A DNA stretch of 35,994 nt from Planctomycetota bacterium (GCA_009926625.1 RFON01000029.1:1-35994), one strand, 5' to 3'; counted from the first letter of the stretch, positions 1-8,567 are shown. Made by a program: numbers and translations. The notes: generated by a model from the letters alone, not told the origin.

Positions 1-1288
1 CGTTGTTGAGATCGATTCGCTTGCGTGCGGGGCGACCGCCGACATCGAACTCGACCGCAGCGTGCAGCAGCACGCCACTTCGGTGCAATCCCACCGCATG
101 CGCAGCGTCGTCCAGCAGCAGGTGCTCGGTGATCGCACTGCGCGCAGCGACCGCAGGCACCGCAGCGCACAGCAGCGCCAAGTTCGCTCGAGCCCACGCC
201 GCCGCAACCCGCAGTTCAGCAGCTGCGTTCTCCGCCGCGAGCAAGTGAAGGCCGCGCGCGTCGACTGCAAGCACGACGCGCGGCGCGTCTGGGCAGTTGA
301 ACGCGAGTGGCTGCAGTTCGGGGAACAGCGATGCAAGCGCACTCGCATCGGCGACCACTTCCGTCACCGCTGCAGCGACAGTTGGCACAACCGCGGGCTG
401 CGCCGCTTCGACCGGCGCGACCGCGCGCGGTGCGGTCACGGCAACCGCCGCAGGCCAGCCTGGTGGCGGTCCATCGGCAGCGCGCGCGTCGACAGCGCGC
501 GCGTCATCGAGGCGAAGCCGCGGCACATCGCGCTCGCTGCGGCGAGATGCGTTGCCTTGCATCGCCATCGACACCATCTCAATCGCGCTCGGCGCATCAA
601 GCGCACCCAACACGCTCAACGGCACGGGACCAGACGACTCCACGCGGTCCACGCGCTGCGCATGCGCGGCGAGCGCCAGCCGCACCAAGAGCGACTTGCC
701 GCGCGCCCACTCTGCAAGCGACTGCACCGATGCCTCGGCAGCGTCGAACGAACAACCAACGAGCGCGAGCCCCACCGCCAATGATCCACCGCGTGCGGCC
801 GATGCGACCGCCAGCGACTCAATCGTGCGCCGCACGCCTGCCATCGCGGTCTCGTCGGTGCCACTGAGCAGCACGATCTCCCCGCCCGGATCGAGCACGA
901 CTGCGGCATCGGTCAGCGAATCGACGCACACGATCCAGCGGCGCGCAAACGCGCTCGCCCGTTCGAGCCATGCACTGCCGTCACTCGGCAGCGCACGCCC
1001 CTCGCTGCGGTAGATCTCGCCGCGCGTTGCAGCCCCATCCAGCCGAATGAGCGCCACAGGTCCATCCGCGCGCGCGCACTGATCCGCATACTGCGCGATC
1101 CAGATTCCAGCGAGCGTCGGCACATTCCCCACGAGCAGCACCCGAGGAGCAGCCGCCACGCCGACCGCGCGAAGCGCGCGACCGCTCGACCCAGCGGTTG
1201 ACTGCCCAGTGGCATCACCGCCGCGCGCGGCGGCGCCGCTCATGAACAGGTCCGCGAGACCACCGAACTCATCCGCGCGTCCGCTCAT
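1..1288 (-). CDS. Hypothetical protein, C-terminus cut by window edge
   Basis: I translated this frame by hand. It stays open from an ATG at 1288 to the window edge, giving at least 429 residues with no stop. The start overlaps the stop of the upstream ParA-type gene as ATGA, so the two are probably translationally coupled. The protein is rich in Ala and Val. Near residues 50-70 it has a segment reading VLLVGNVPTLAGIWIAQYAD, followed by alternating hydrophobic stretches that suggest alpha/beta structure. There is no Walker A motif, signal peptide or obvious membrane span. A low-complexity Ala/Val/Pro linker (about residues 280-320) separates an N-terminal and a C-terminal part. I do not recognise the family. 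Its coupling to ParA suggests a partner or cargo protein of that ATPase, but this is inference. It is not a ParB: no ParB-type motif is visible in the part present. Confidence 0.75.
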   Translation of the reverse strand, partial: MSGRADEFGGLADLFMSGAAARGGDATGQSTAGSSGRALRAVGVAAAPRVLLVGNVPTLAGIWIAQYADQCARADGPVALIRLDGAATRGEIYRSEGRALPSDGSAWLERASAFARRWIVCVDSLTDAAVVLDPGGEIVLLSGTDETAMAGVRRTIESLAVASAARGGSLAVGLALVGCSFDAAEASVQSLAEWARGKSLLVRLALAAHAQRVDRVESSGPVPLSVLGALDAPSAIEMVSMAMQGNASRRSERDVPRLRLDDARAVDARAADGPPPGWPAAVAVTAPRAVAPVEAAQPAVVPTVAAAVTEVVADASALASLFPELQPLAFNCPDAPRVVLAVDARGLHLLAAENAAAELRVAAAWARANLALLCAAVPAVAARSAITEHLLLDDAAHAVGLHRSGVLLHAAVEFDVGGRPARKRIDLNN

Positions 1289-2298
1289 GCGCTGCGGTCC
1301 ATGGGAGCGTTCCTCGGCGCGCTCGATGCCGCACTGCGCAGGCGCGCAGCGACTTCACCCAATCTCCCCTCGCCATGACTCGGCGCGTCGACCGCATCAG
1401 GCATCTCCACGAGCGGCGGCTCCACTGCACGCGTTGATGCGCGCGGGGCCGTCAGCTGGGCCATCAGCGCTGCGTCAGGTGCATCGGCACTGCCCGCGGG
1501 AACGCCTCCCGCACGCTGCACGCTTGTGGCGTTCAACAACAACCACTCGGCAAGGCGATCAAAGTCGCGCCGCGCATCCGATGTTGGCGCGTACTCGGTC
1601 ACCGGCTGACCGAAACCGGCCGCCTCGCGCAACACATCATGCTCGTGGATCATCGTCGGCACGACATCGTCGCCGAAGTTGCGGCGGATCGACGCAAGTA
1701 TGTCCTGCGAAATCCTCGACGAACCTCGAACGAGGGTCGGCAAGACGCGAATCGCGATGGACCGACCGAGCCGCTCCGCCACCGTGCGGATCGTCGCCAC
1801 TTGCCGATCAGCAGCGCGCAGGGCGAAGTAGCCCGTCTCGATGGGAATGATGGCTTCATCGCACGCACGAAGCGCGTTGAACACCAGCAGTCCGATGTGG
1901 GGCGGGCAATCAATCAGACACCAATCGAAGCGCGGCGCGAGCCGATCCAGCAACGCCGCCAGCCGCCGATCGCGGTCGGGCGCATCCTGCAGCGGACCGC
2001 CTGGCGCCTCGAGCGCCGCCAATTGCACCGTGCATGGGGCGAGCGCCAATCCAGGCGTTGGCTCCCACAGCAGTCCCTCATCGAGCAGCGCAGAACCTGC
2101 CCCTTGCATCAGCGCCGACTCGATTCCAACTTCGATGCGAGACACTGGAACGCCCAGCGCCACGCCGCAGTGACCCTGCGGATCGAGATCGATCAACAGC
2201 GTTCGTTGACCGCGCGCGGCGAGGACAGCGGACAGATTGACCGCGGAAGTGGTCTTGCCGCTCCCGCCCTTCTGGTTCACGACGGCGATCACACGCAT
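1285..2298 (-). CDS. ParA/MinD-type ATPase (SIMIBI class)
   Basis: A 337-residue ParA/Soj-like P-loop ATPase. The start chosen is the ATG at 2298 because the protein then begins MRVIAVVNQKGGSGKTT, with the deviant Walker A at residues 10-17 (signature Lys10 and Lys15). A longer frame to 2499 would add an Arg-rich, non-homologous tail. LLIDLDPQG forms the A' motif and CLIDCPPHIG the Walker B region. The family uses ATP-dependent dimerisation on DNA or membrane to segregate chromosomes, plasmids or protein complexes. After about residue 250 there is an unusual Ala/Pro-rich C-terminal extension. No parB or parS is next to it; the gene follows aroB by 64 bp and overlaps an unknown gene. A role in positioning a cellular cargo is as plausible as chromosome segregation. 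Confidence 0.9.
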   Translation of the reverse strand: MRVIAVVNQKGGSGKTTSAVNLSAVLAARGQRTLLIDLDPQGHCGVALGVPVSRIEVGIESALMQGAGSALLDEGLLWEPTPGLALAPCTVQLAALEAPGGPLQDAPDRDRRLAALLDRLAPRFDWCLIDCPPHIGLLVFNALRACDEAIIPIETGYFALRAADRQVATIRTVAERLGRSIAIRVLPTLVRGSSRISQDILASIRRNFGDDVVPTMIHEHDVLREAAGFGQPVTEYAPTSDARRDFDRLAEWLLLNATSVQRAGGVPAGSADAPDAALMAQLTAPRASTRAVEPPLVEMPDAVDAPSHGEGRLGEVAARLRSAASSAPRNAPMDRSA

Positions 2299-2362
2299 GC
2301 TGCACCCAAAGGATCGACCGACCCGCACCAAATCCTTGAGGCAGCGACGCCGCGAGCGAAAG

Positions 2363-3493
2363 TCAGTCGGCGCCGACCGCGGCAAAGCCGACCCGCAGCA
2401 GCCGTTCATCCGCGCCGCGCACGATCTCCGCCCCGCCCCCGCTCCGCGGCAGGACGAGGGTCCAAGCGCCGCCACGTCGCTTCTTGTCCGACCCGGCAAC
2501 CCGAATCAGCAGCTCCAACCCAAGCGGCGACGGCAGCTGAGCGGGCAGCCCGAGCGCCTCCACCAGTTGGCGCACAGAGTCCGCCTCCTTCGGCGACATC
2601 AGCCCCGCCTCGACCGATGCCGCAGCAGCGGCAACCAGCCCAACCGCCACCGCCTCGCCATGCAGCATCTCATCGGGCACAAGCCCTTCAATCGCATGCC
2701 CGAATGTGTGGCCGAGGTTCAGAAGCATCCGCCGCCCATCCTCGCGTGGATCGGACTCCACGATGTCCAACTTCACCTGCGCAGAACGCGCCACCAAATC
2801 CACCAGACGCGACTGCGCATCGGCATCCGCAGCCCGCGCATCCGCTGCCGCGCCGGCAAGACACTCGGCCAGCGACCTGTCCGCGAGCAACGCGTGCTTC
2901 AAGCACTCTGCCAGACCAGCGCGAAGTTCACGAATGGGAAGCGTCGACAAGAGCGACACATCACTCGAAACGAGGCGAGGCGGCCAGAACGCGCCAGACA
3001 TGTTCTTCGCCAGGCGCCCGTCAGCGAGCCGCACATTGATCCCCGTCTTGCCGCCGAGCGCAGCGTCGACCATCCCGAGCAGCGTCGTTGGAATCGCCGC
3101 CCACGCAATGCCGCGGAGCAAGCTCGCCGCCACGAACCCGCCGAGATCGGTCAACACTCCCCCACCAACGGCAATCAGCAACGCACCACGATCCACGCCC
3201 ATGGCGATCGCATCGCGCTGCAGCCGCAACCACTCCTCGCCGACCTTGGCGCGCTCCGACGCTTCGACCTGCAGGCGGTGAACGATCAACCGTGGTTGCG
3301 CGGCGGCGAGTGCCTGAACGAGCGGTTCCACTGCTGAACGCGCGACCGCGCCATCAAAGATGATCAGCACGCTCGAGGGCGCACTGCCGCCGCACAGCGA
3401 CAAGCAGCGTGTTGCAGTGACCGCGGTCAGCCGACTGCCGATGATCACTGGCGCGGTGTTCACACCGCAGACCTGCGTCAACTCCCGCATCAT
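2363..3493 (-). CDS. aroB: 3-dehydroquinate synthase
   Basis: Second step of the shikimate pathway: NAD- and metal-dependent cyclisation of DAHP to 3-dehydroquinate in the cytosol. Family motifs are clear: GGGVLTDLGGFVAA (NAD binding), AIPTTLLGMVDAALGGKTGIN, the ECLKHALL helix and GHTFGHAIE, which carries metal-binding histidines. From the ATG at 3493 the product is 376 residues, close to the usual 350-370. An ATG further upstream (3649) would add a Cys/Arg-rich tail that does not look like protein. The chosen ATG overlaps the upstream stop (ATGA), supporting an operon with the membrane protein before it. The N-terminal substrate domain is rather divergent, but the catalytic core is intact. 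Confidence 0.95.
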   Translation of the reverse strand: MMRELTQVCGVNTAPVIIGSRLTAVTATRCLSLCGGSAPSSVLIIFDGAVARSAVEPLVQALAAAQPRLIVHRLQVEASERAKVGEEWLRLQRDAIAMGVDRGALLIAVGGGVLTDLGGFVAASLLRGIAWAAIPTTLLGMVDAALGGKTGINVRLADGRLAKNMSGAFWPPRLVSSDVSLLSTLPIRELRAGLAECLKHALLADRSLAECLAGAAADARAADADAQSRLVDLVARSAQVKLDIVESDPREDGRRMLLNLGHTFGHAIEGLVPDEMLHGEAVAVGLVAAAAASVEAGLMSPKEADSVRQLVEALGLPAQLPSPLGLELLIRVAGSDKKRRGGAWTLVLPRSGGGAEIVRGADERLLRVGFAAVGAD

Positions 3494-4140
3494 GCGCTGC
3501 CTCCCCCCGAGACGCCCGCTGTTGCGCCGCGCGCGCGCGCATGGGCGGCAGCCGCATGAATCGCACTGACGCCGCCGCCCCGACGAACGAGACGCCGCAG
3601 CACGAACCAAGCCACAATCAGCGCAAGCACCGCACCACCCGACACCCAAGGCCAGAGTGCTCCAGCGCCCAGACCTGCACTCCCCCGCGCCGCAACCGCC
3701 GGTCGACCGTCGGCGCTCACCACAACACGGCCGATCACCGCTGGATACTCGCGCATTTCACCGCGCCGATCAGTCATCCGCAGTGGTCCAAGCACGCGGC
3801 CGACGACGCGGACGCGTTCGCCGGCGTTGACCTTGGGCGCATCGATCACATAAGCGGCAACGGGAACACCAGTCGCGCCGCGAACGAACCACTCCTCGCC
3901 ACCTTCGTGCAGCGTTCCGAGGGGCGCGCGCTGCTCGAGTCGGCCTTCCACGCAGACCCACGCTTCGCGCGGCGGGTTCGACCAGTCAGGCGCAGCGACT
4001 ACGGGCAGTCGTCCCACCGCTTCCACCGTGAATGATCCCGCACTTGTCCCCGCCGACACATCGCTCCACAACGACTCGAAGCGGTCGCTCGGCCAGTCGA
4101 GGTTCGCGCCCGTTTGCTCAGTGATCCTGCATCGAGTCAT
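3490..4140 (-). CDS. Membrane-anchored hypothetical protein, C-terminal TM segment
   Basis: About 216 residues from the ATG at 4140 (an alternative ATG lies at 4176). The central part contains alternating beta-type segments such as WVCVEGRLEQR and GERVRVVGRVLG, like an OB-fold or small beta-barrel. One hydrophobic span follows near the C-terminus (ALWPWVSGGAVLALIVAWFV) and then a short Arg-rich tail, which suggests a protein with its main domain outside the cytoplasm and its tail inside. The arrangement resembles GIDE-type or NfeD-like membrane proteins, but I cannot make a firm assignment. It sits between the secreted beta-helix gene (67 bp upstream) and aroB, which it overlaps by 4 bp. Function unknown. 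Confidence 0.75.
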   Translation of the reverse strand: MTRCRITEQTGANLDWPSDRFESLWSDVSAGTSAGSFTVEAVGRLPVVAAPDWSNPPREAWVCVEGRLEQRAPLGTLHEGGEEWFVRGATGVPVAAYVIDAPKVNAGERVRVVGRVLGPLRMTDRRGEMREYPAVIGRVVVSADGRPAVAARGSAGLGAGALWPWVSGGAVLALIVAWFVLRRLVRRGGGVSAIHAAAAHARARGATAGVSGGGSA

Positions 4141-4207
4141 GGGCGTGCCCGCCCCCGATGCTAGTGGCGCACGCACGAACGAAGTCCCTTGCCGCGACCG
4201 ACTGCGC

Positions 4208-5674
4208 TCAGGGGCATGGACCCCAAGCGCTCAGCGCTTCCGTGAGGTCGGCACCATCGGTGATCCCGTCGCCGTTCACATCGGCGTCCGCCGTGGCCCA
4301 TGCCGAAAGGATCGATGCCAAGTCGCTGCCACCAACCGCGCCGTCGTTGTCGAGATCAGCAGGGCACGCTGGTGGCGGAGGCGGCTGCACCTCAAAGGCG
4401 CCCATGTCCACCACGGGCGCTCCCCCGACACCCGAATCCGTCACCGCAACGATGTCGACGCGGCGGGCATTGCCGTCATGGTCCACGGTCACGCCCGCAG
4501 GGATCAGCGAATTGCTGCCCGCATCGATGCCAGCCGAGTTCGCTTGCAAGCGGACATTGGACGCAGCCTGATCCACGAATGTCGGCGCCGCCGAGATGTT
4601 GCCCGTTCCCGCGATGCCACCCTGCACGAGCGAGTACGACACGGTGTTCGTACCGCCAGCTTCGGTCACCTGATTGTTCGTGGTCGCTCCACTGTTGCCG
4701 GTGTTCGCCCAGAAGATGCAGTTGGCCAGCGTGCTCGTGCCGCTCGTGTTGTAGAAACCGCCGCCCGAGGTTGCGGCCGCAGAGTTGCCGACGAATGTGC
4801 TGTTGCGCACCGTCACCACCGAACTCGTGCCTGCCCAGACCGCGCCGCCCGAGTTGGAAGTCGTCGCGCGATTGAGCACGAACACGCAGTTGATGATCGT
4901 GCTCTGCGAACTGCCGTACGACTCGATCGCGCCCGCGCGCGACGCTTGATTGTTGCGGAACAAGCAGCGCTCCCAGCGCACAGTCGTTCCATTTGTATCG
5001 AACGCACCGCCGTACGAACCACCGATGTTGTCGGTGAACTCGCAGTCCACAAAGCTGCCGTTCGCACCAAAGATGTACCCCGCGCCTCCACCAAAGGTGC
5101 AGCGGTTCCCGATGAAACGGCACTGCCGCACCGTGGGGTTGCCGTTCGTCAGCACGAGGATGCCGCCACCCTTGTCGTAGTTCGACCCAGTCGCCCCATT
5201 GGCATATCCGCCGCGGATCGTGAACCCATCCAGCACCGCGGAAGTCGCCACGCTGCTGCCGACCACCACGTGATACGAGTTGTCCGCCAAGTTGGTCGTC
5301 GTGCCGTTGTCGTTCCCCAACAGATCGCCTGTCAGCACCGTGACATTCCCGCTCACGCTTCGCTGCGACACCTCGGTTTCCATTCCAGCGAATCCGCCGT
5401 ACACGGCAACACCTGTCTTGAGCGTGATGAACACCGTCCGCGAAGTGCCCGCGGTCGGCTTGTATGTCCCCGCGGCGACCCAGATCTCATCGCCCGACAC
5501 CGATGCGGCAAGCGCGCGCGACACGCCGTCAACGGTGCGGTATGCGTTGTCCCAGCTTGTGCCGTTGTCAGCTCCGCCAGCGAGTGCCACATTGACATAG
5601 CGCACCGCTGCTTCCGCGCGACCCGCCAAGACTGCAACCAAAGCGGCCGCAACACAAGCAACTGCACTTCGCAT
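4208..5674 (-). CDS. Secreted right-handed beta-helix protein with dockerin-like C-terminus
   Basis: A 488-residue exported protein. The first ~22 residues form a Sec signal peptide ending near AEA. A mature region rich in Gly, Asn, Ser and Thr carries repeated short coils (VRQCRFIGNRC, VDCEFTDN, WERCLFRNNQA, INCVFVLNRA, VRNSTFVGNSA). This spacing is typical of right-handed parallel beta-helix (polymorphic outer-membrane/pectate-lyase-like) proteins. The last ~50 residues hold two Ca-binding dockerin-like repeats, DLDNDGAVGGSDL and DVNGDGITDGADL, each followed by an LSAW segment, and end in GPCP. This tail is common in exported planctomycete proteins and is thought to act in sorting or anchoring. 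No catalytic polysaccharide-lyase residues can be assigned, so the substrate is unknown. The gene is divergent from the methyltransferase cassette. Confidence 0.9.
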   Translation of the reverse strand: MRSAVACVAAALVAVLAGRAEAAVRYVNVALAGGADNGTSWDNAYRTVDGVSRALAASVSGDEIWVAAGTYKPTAGTSRTVFITLKTGVAVYGGFAGMETEVSQRSVSGNVTVLTGDLLGNDNGTTTNLADNSYHVVVGSSVATSAVLDGFTIRGGYANGATGSNYDKGGGILVLTNGNPTVRQCRFIGNRCTFGGGAGYIFGANGSFVDCEFTDNIGGSYGGAFDTNGTTVRWERCLFRNNQASRAGAIESYGSSQSTIINCVFVLNRATTSNSGGAVWAGTSSVVTVRNSTFVGNSAAATSGGGFYNTSGTSTLANCIFWANTGNSGATTNNQVTEAGGTNTVSYSLVQGGIAGTGNISAAPTFVDQAASNVRLQANSAGIDAGSNSLIPAGVTVDHDGNARRVDIVAVTDSGVGGAPVVDMGAFEVQPPPPPACPADLDNDGAVGGSDLASILSAWATADADVNGDGITDGADLTEALSAWGPCP

Positions 5675-5778
5675 AGGTCACGCAACCTACCCCAGCCCCA
5701 TTGATCTGCAAGCGCGAGGCGAGGCATTTTGAGCCCAAACGAGTCAAAACGCATCCGTTCCCACGCCAATTGGGCTGC

Positions 5779-5875
5779 GGCATAGCCGTGCTGGGGCTCA
5801 GACAGTCTCTCGCCTGCTCCACGCGGCTGGCGCCGCGCGTTCGCAGGCTCAACAACTCGCCCAGCACAGGCATGC
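5779..5875. repeat. Palindromic MITE-like repeat, copy 1 (inverted relative to copy 2)
   Basis: This ~97-bp element reappears in reverse orientation at 8412-8507. The 5790-5866 core matches the reverse complement of 8421-8495 almost perfectly; the main difference is a 2-bp change near 5806. The unit has imperfect terminal inverted repeats (GGCAT...TGCTGGG at one end, CCCAGCA...ATGCC at the other). A central hairpin (CGCGGC-TGGC-GCCGCG) is nested inside GCCTGC/GCAGGC arms, so the whole unit could fold into one long imperfect hairpin. It lies in the otherwise gene-free 5675-5946 interval upstream of the methyltransferase. It could be a REP/MITE-type mobile repeat or a bidirectional terminator. 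Confidence 0.85.
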
Positions 5876-5946
5876 CGCAGCCCACCCGCGGGGCGCGTTT
5901 CGGCTCGCGCGGTGCTCGGCAGACCATGGCGAGTACAGTGCAGGCC

Positions 5947-7173
5947 ATGTCCAAGAGGGCATCACGCAAGGGGCTCGGGCGGACCGGCAATTCACCGGGC
6001 GCACCAACGCAAGTGAAAACCCAGCCATTGAATCGAAGCTTGAGCGCTGCGAAAGCTGCCAAGCAGGACGAGTTCTACACCCAGTACATCGACATCCAGA
6101 AAGAGGTCGAGGCCTACCTCGAGTTCGACCCCAACACCTTCCGCGGCAAGGTCGTCTACTGCAACTGCGATGACCCGTTCGAGAGCAACTTCTTCAAGTA
6201 CTTCGCCGCCAACTTCAACAAACTCGGCCTCACGCGGCTCATCTGTACCAGCTACGACGGCTCCCCCATCGCCGGGCAGATGACGCTCTTCCCCGAGCAC
6301 ACCGAAGGCAACAGCACGCGCTCAAAGCCAAAGGCAATCGCCGTCATCGTCGACCACGTGAAGGACGAGAACAACGACGGCACGGCCGACATCGAGGACG
6401 TAAAGCTCTTCCTCAAGAAAAACAAGGCCAACCGAATCGCCCTCAAGGGCAACGACCAATACCCCGGCGGCGACTTCCGAAGCCCCGAGTGCATTGCCCT
6501 CCTAGAACAAGCCGACATCGTCGTCACCAATCCGCCGTTCTCGTTGTTCCGGGAGTACATCGCGCAGCTCGTGGAGCACGGGAAGAAGTTTCTGATCATC
6601 GGCAGCAAGAACGCGATCACCTACAAGGAGATCTTCCCGCTCATCAGAGGTGACAGGATGTGGGTTGGAGCAGGTTTCGCCCAAGGGAATGCGTACTTCA
6701 GCATTCCAGCGGATCGGGCGCGTGAGTTCGCCCACGGTGTCTATGACAAGCAGACTGGACTGGTCAAGTTCCGCAACGTCGGGTGGTTCACGAATCTCGA
6801 CCACGGGCGCCGCCACGAAAAGTTGAAGTGCATGACCATGGCGGACAACTTGAGGTTCAGTAAGCACAAGGAGATCAAGGGCAAGCCCGCCTACGATCGG
6901 TACGACAACTACGACGCGATTGAAGTGCCGTTCACCGACGCGATTCCCAGCGACTACGACGGTGTCATGGGCGTCCCGATCACCTTTCTCGACAAGTACA
7001 ACCCTGCCCAGTTCGAGATCATGAGCGCGAATGACATCCGGAGGGATTCCGGTGTCCCCTATAAGGAACATGGGCTAATCAAGGACAAAGACAGCGCGAT
7101 CAAGGGGAAGCCGACCTACGTCCGCATCGCCATCCGCCACCGTCGCCCCGCGAAAGGAGGGAAGAAGAAGTGA
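5947..7173 (+). CDS. EcoRI-family adenine-specific DNA methyltransferase
   Basis: About 408 residues from the ATG at 5947; in-frame ATGs at 5926 and 5701 are possible, but the latter would run through the upstream repeat. Family features are a Lys-rich N-terminus leading into [20 protein letters not shown], the segment [21 protein letters not shown], and the catalytic amino-methyltransferase motif NPPF at residues 195-198. This layout matches the M.EcoRI-type (EcoRI_methylase) family, which transfers a methyl group from S-adenosylmethionine to adenine N6. The usual partner would be a cognate restriction enzyme; here the next gene, overlapping by 4 bp, is a DUF262-HNH nuclease. Lys, Asn and Tyr are frequent compared with the Arg-rich neighbours, consistent with horizontal acquisition. 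The recognition sequence cannot be read from the protein. Confidence 0.9.
   Translation: MSKRASRKGLGRTGNSPGAPTQVKTQPLNRSLSAAKAAKQDEFYTQYIDIQKEVEAYLEFDPNTFRGKVVYCNCDDPFESNFFKYFAANFNKLGLTRLICTSYDGSPIAGQMTLFPEHTEGNSTRSKPKAIAVIVDHVKDENNDGTADIEDVKLFLKKNKANRIALKGNDQYPGGDFRSPECIALLEQADIVVTNPPFSLFREYIAQLVEHGKKFLIIGSKNAITYKEIFPLIRGDRMWVGAGFAQGNAYFSIPADRAREFAHGVYDKQTGLVKFRNVGWFTNLDHGRRHEKLKCMTMADNLRFSKHKEIKGKPAYDRYDNYDAIEVPFTDAIPSDYDGVMGVPITFLDKYNPAQFEIMSANDIRRDSGVPYKEHGLIKDKDSAIKGKPTYVRIAIRHRRPAKGGKKK
7155..7160 (+). promoter_or_regulatory. Strong ribosome binding site for the DUF262-HNH gene
   Basis: AGGAGG, a full Shine-Dalgarno match, lies inside the end of the methyltransferase gene, nine bases before the GTG at 7170. 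It decides the GTG start and shows that the nuclease has its own strong translation signal as well as the GTGA overlap. Most other starts in this window lack such a site. Confidence 0.8.
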
Positions 7174-8336
7174 AAACCACTCTCAAGACCGACATCACCG
7201 TCGCCAAGATCTGCGACGGTTTCGTCTACAACCAACTGGAAGGCAAGGGGCTGTTCGGTCTCCGCGGGAAGCTCACGATCCAGCCGGAGTACCAGCGCAA
7301 CTACATCTACGCCGACGGCGGCGGGAAGAAGGAGCAGGCGGTCATCGAATCGCTCCTCAAGGGCTATCCGCTTGGGGTGATCTACTTCAACTCGGTCGCT
7401 GGCGACAGGTTCGAGGTGCTCGACGGCCAGCAGCGCATCACCAGCATCGGGCGGTTCGTCACCGACAAGTTCGCGATCATGGAAAACGGCAACCCGAAGA
7501 TGTTCAGCACCATGCCCGCTGACCAGCAGAAGAAGATCCGCGAGTCGAAGCTGCTCATCTACGAGTGCGAAGGGACGGAGACTGAGATCAAGGCGTGGTT
7601 CAAGACGGTCAACATAGCCGGCGTGCCGCTGAACGACCAGGAACTGCTCAATGCCGTCTACTCCGGCTCGTTCGTCACGCTTGCCAAGGCCGAGTTCAGC
7701 AACAGCCAGAACGCGAACATCCAGAAGTGGAGTGCGTACGTGCGCGGCAGCGCTAACCGCCAAGACTTTCTGGAACGGGCGCTTGACTGGGTGAGCAAGG
7801 GCGACATCGGTACCTACATGAGCGACCACCGCACCGACGAGAACATCAAAACACTCAAGGCCCACTTCAACACCGTGATCGATTGGGTGTCCACCGTGTT
7901 CACGGATGTTCTCCCCGAGATGCGCGGCCTAGATTGGGGCAGGCTGTACGAGGCATATCGCGGCGAGAGTTACGACCCGAGGAAGATGTCCGCCGCAGTC
8001 CAGAAACTCGCGGCTGACCACTGCGTCACGGATCGCAAGGGAATCTTCGAGTACCTCCTTGGTCGCTCAAAGGAAAAGCAGCTGCTGTCCGTGCGAGTGT
8101 TCGACGATAGAACCAAGAAGGTCTCATACAACAAGCAGACGAAGGAGGCGAAGACCAAGGGCAAGTCCAACTGCCCACTTTGCGCGATTGGCGACAACGC
8201 CAACAAGGACCGAATCTACGACCTCGACGAGATGGACGCCGACCACGTCGCGGCATGGAGCAAGGGCGGCAATTCCTCAGCTCAGAACTGCCAATTGCTC
8301 TGCACGACCCACAATCGAGCCAAAGGAAATCGATAG
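7170..8336 (+). CDS. DUF262-HNH endonuclease (GmrSD/DndB-like ParB-fold plus HNH)
   Basis: 388 residues, GTG start overlapping the methyltransferase stop. The N-terminal half is a DUF262 (ParB/Srx-like) domain with the hallmarks [23 protein letters not shown] and [13 protein letters not shown]. In GmrSD/Brx-type enzymes this fold binds and hydrolyses nucleotides and controls cleavage. The C-terminus is a complete HNH nuclease: CPLC at 335-338, D358-H359, N373, and C378 with H381 near the end, forming a beta-beta-alpha metal site with a zinc pair. Coupling to an EcoRI-like methyltransferase suggests a restriction enzyme that spares DNA carrying the partner's methyl mark, or an NTP-regulated antiphage nuclease. 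Which one cannot be told from sequence. Composition is Lys-rich like the methyltransferase, so both genes probably arrived together. Confidence 0.9.
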   Translation: MKTTLKTDITVAKICDGFVYNQLEGKGLFGLRGKLTIQPEYQRNYIYADGGGKKEQAVIESLLKGYPLGVIYFNSVAGDRFEVLDGQQRITSIGRFVTDKFAIMENGNPKMFSTMPADQQKKIRESKLLIYECEGTETEIKAWFKTVNIAGVPLNDQELLNAVYSGSFVTLAKAEFSNSQNANIQKWSAYVRGSANRQDFLERALDWVSKGDIGTYMSDHRTDENIKTLKAHFNTVIDWVSTVFTDVLPEMRGLDWGRLYEAYRGESYDPRKMSAAVQKLAADHCVTDRKGIFEYLLGRSKEKQLLSVRVFDDRTKKVSYNKQTKEAKTKGKSNCPLCAIGDNANKDRIYDLDEMDADHVAAWSKGGNSSAQNCQLLCTTHNRAKGNR

Positions 8337-8346
8337 TAAGGACGCA

Positions 8347-8363
8347 CCGCGCGAGAGGCGCGG
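8347..8363 (+). terminator. Short GC hairpin after the nuclease gene (weak)
   Basis: CCGCGC-GAGAG-GCGCGG forms a perfect 6-bp stem 11 bases after the nuclease stop codon. There is no following T-tract, so intrinsic termination is only possible. The downstream palindromic repeat at 8412 is an alternative terminator. Confidence 0.3.
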
Positions 8364-8411
8364 GCGGAGCAGCTGAACCAAGGTGTTGTGCGTTCGGCCG
8401 CGCGCGCCCGA

Positions 8412-8507
8412 GGCATCCCCTGCTGGGCGAGTTGTTGAGCCTGCGAACGCGCGGCGCCAGCCGCGTGGAGCAGGCGAAACTGTCTGAGCCCCAGCAGGGT
8501 GCATGCC
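8412..8507. repeat. Palindromic MITE-like repeat, copy 2 (inverted)
   Basis: Reverse-orientation partner of 5779-5875. Together the copies bracket the methyltransferase and DUF262-HNH genes symmetrically. This copy shows the terminal arms best: GGCAT-CCCCTGCTGGG at the left and CCCAGCAGGGTGCATGCC at the right, with the GCCTGC/GCAGGC and CGCGGC/GCCGCG stems inside. The rest of the 8337-8567 interval is very G+C-rich with three repeats of TAGAGGCGCG-like sequence; I see no gene in it. Confidence 0.85.
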
Positions 8508-8553
8508 GAGGGCGCGCGTGGTAGAGGCGCGGCGCGGGCGCGCACTAGAGGCG

Positions 8554-8565
8554 CGCTTCGAAGCG
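8554..8565. repeat. Perfect 12-bp palindrome next to the tRNA-Glu 3' end
   Basis: CGCTTCGAAGCG is self-complementary and begins two bases beyond the 3' end of tRNA-Glu(TTC). It may be a processing or termination signal for the tRNA transcript, or chance in G+C-rich DNA. Confidence 0.4.
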
Positions 8566-8567
8566 AA

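Noticed and set aside
1639-3039. 466-codon open frame on the plus strand
   Set aside because: Crosses the opposite strand of both ParA and aroB, which are certain.
4028-5704. 558-codon open frame on the plus strand
   Set aside because: Antisense to the beta-helix/dockerin gene, which has a signal peptide and repeat structure.
5701-5946. Longer N-terminus of the methyltransferase from 5701
   Set aside because: It would translate through the palindromic repeat; the family-like sequence starts after 5947.
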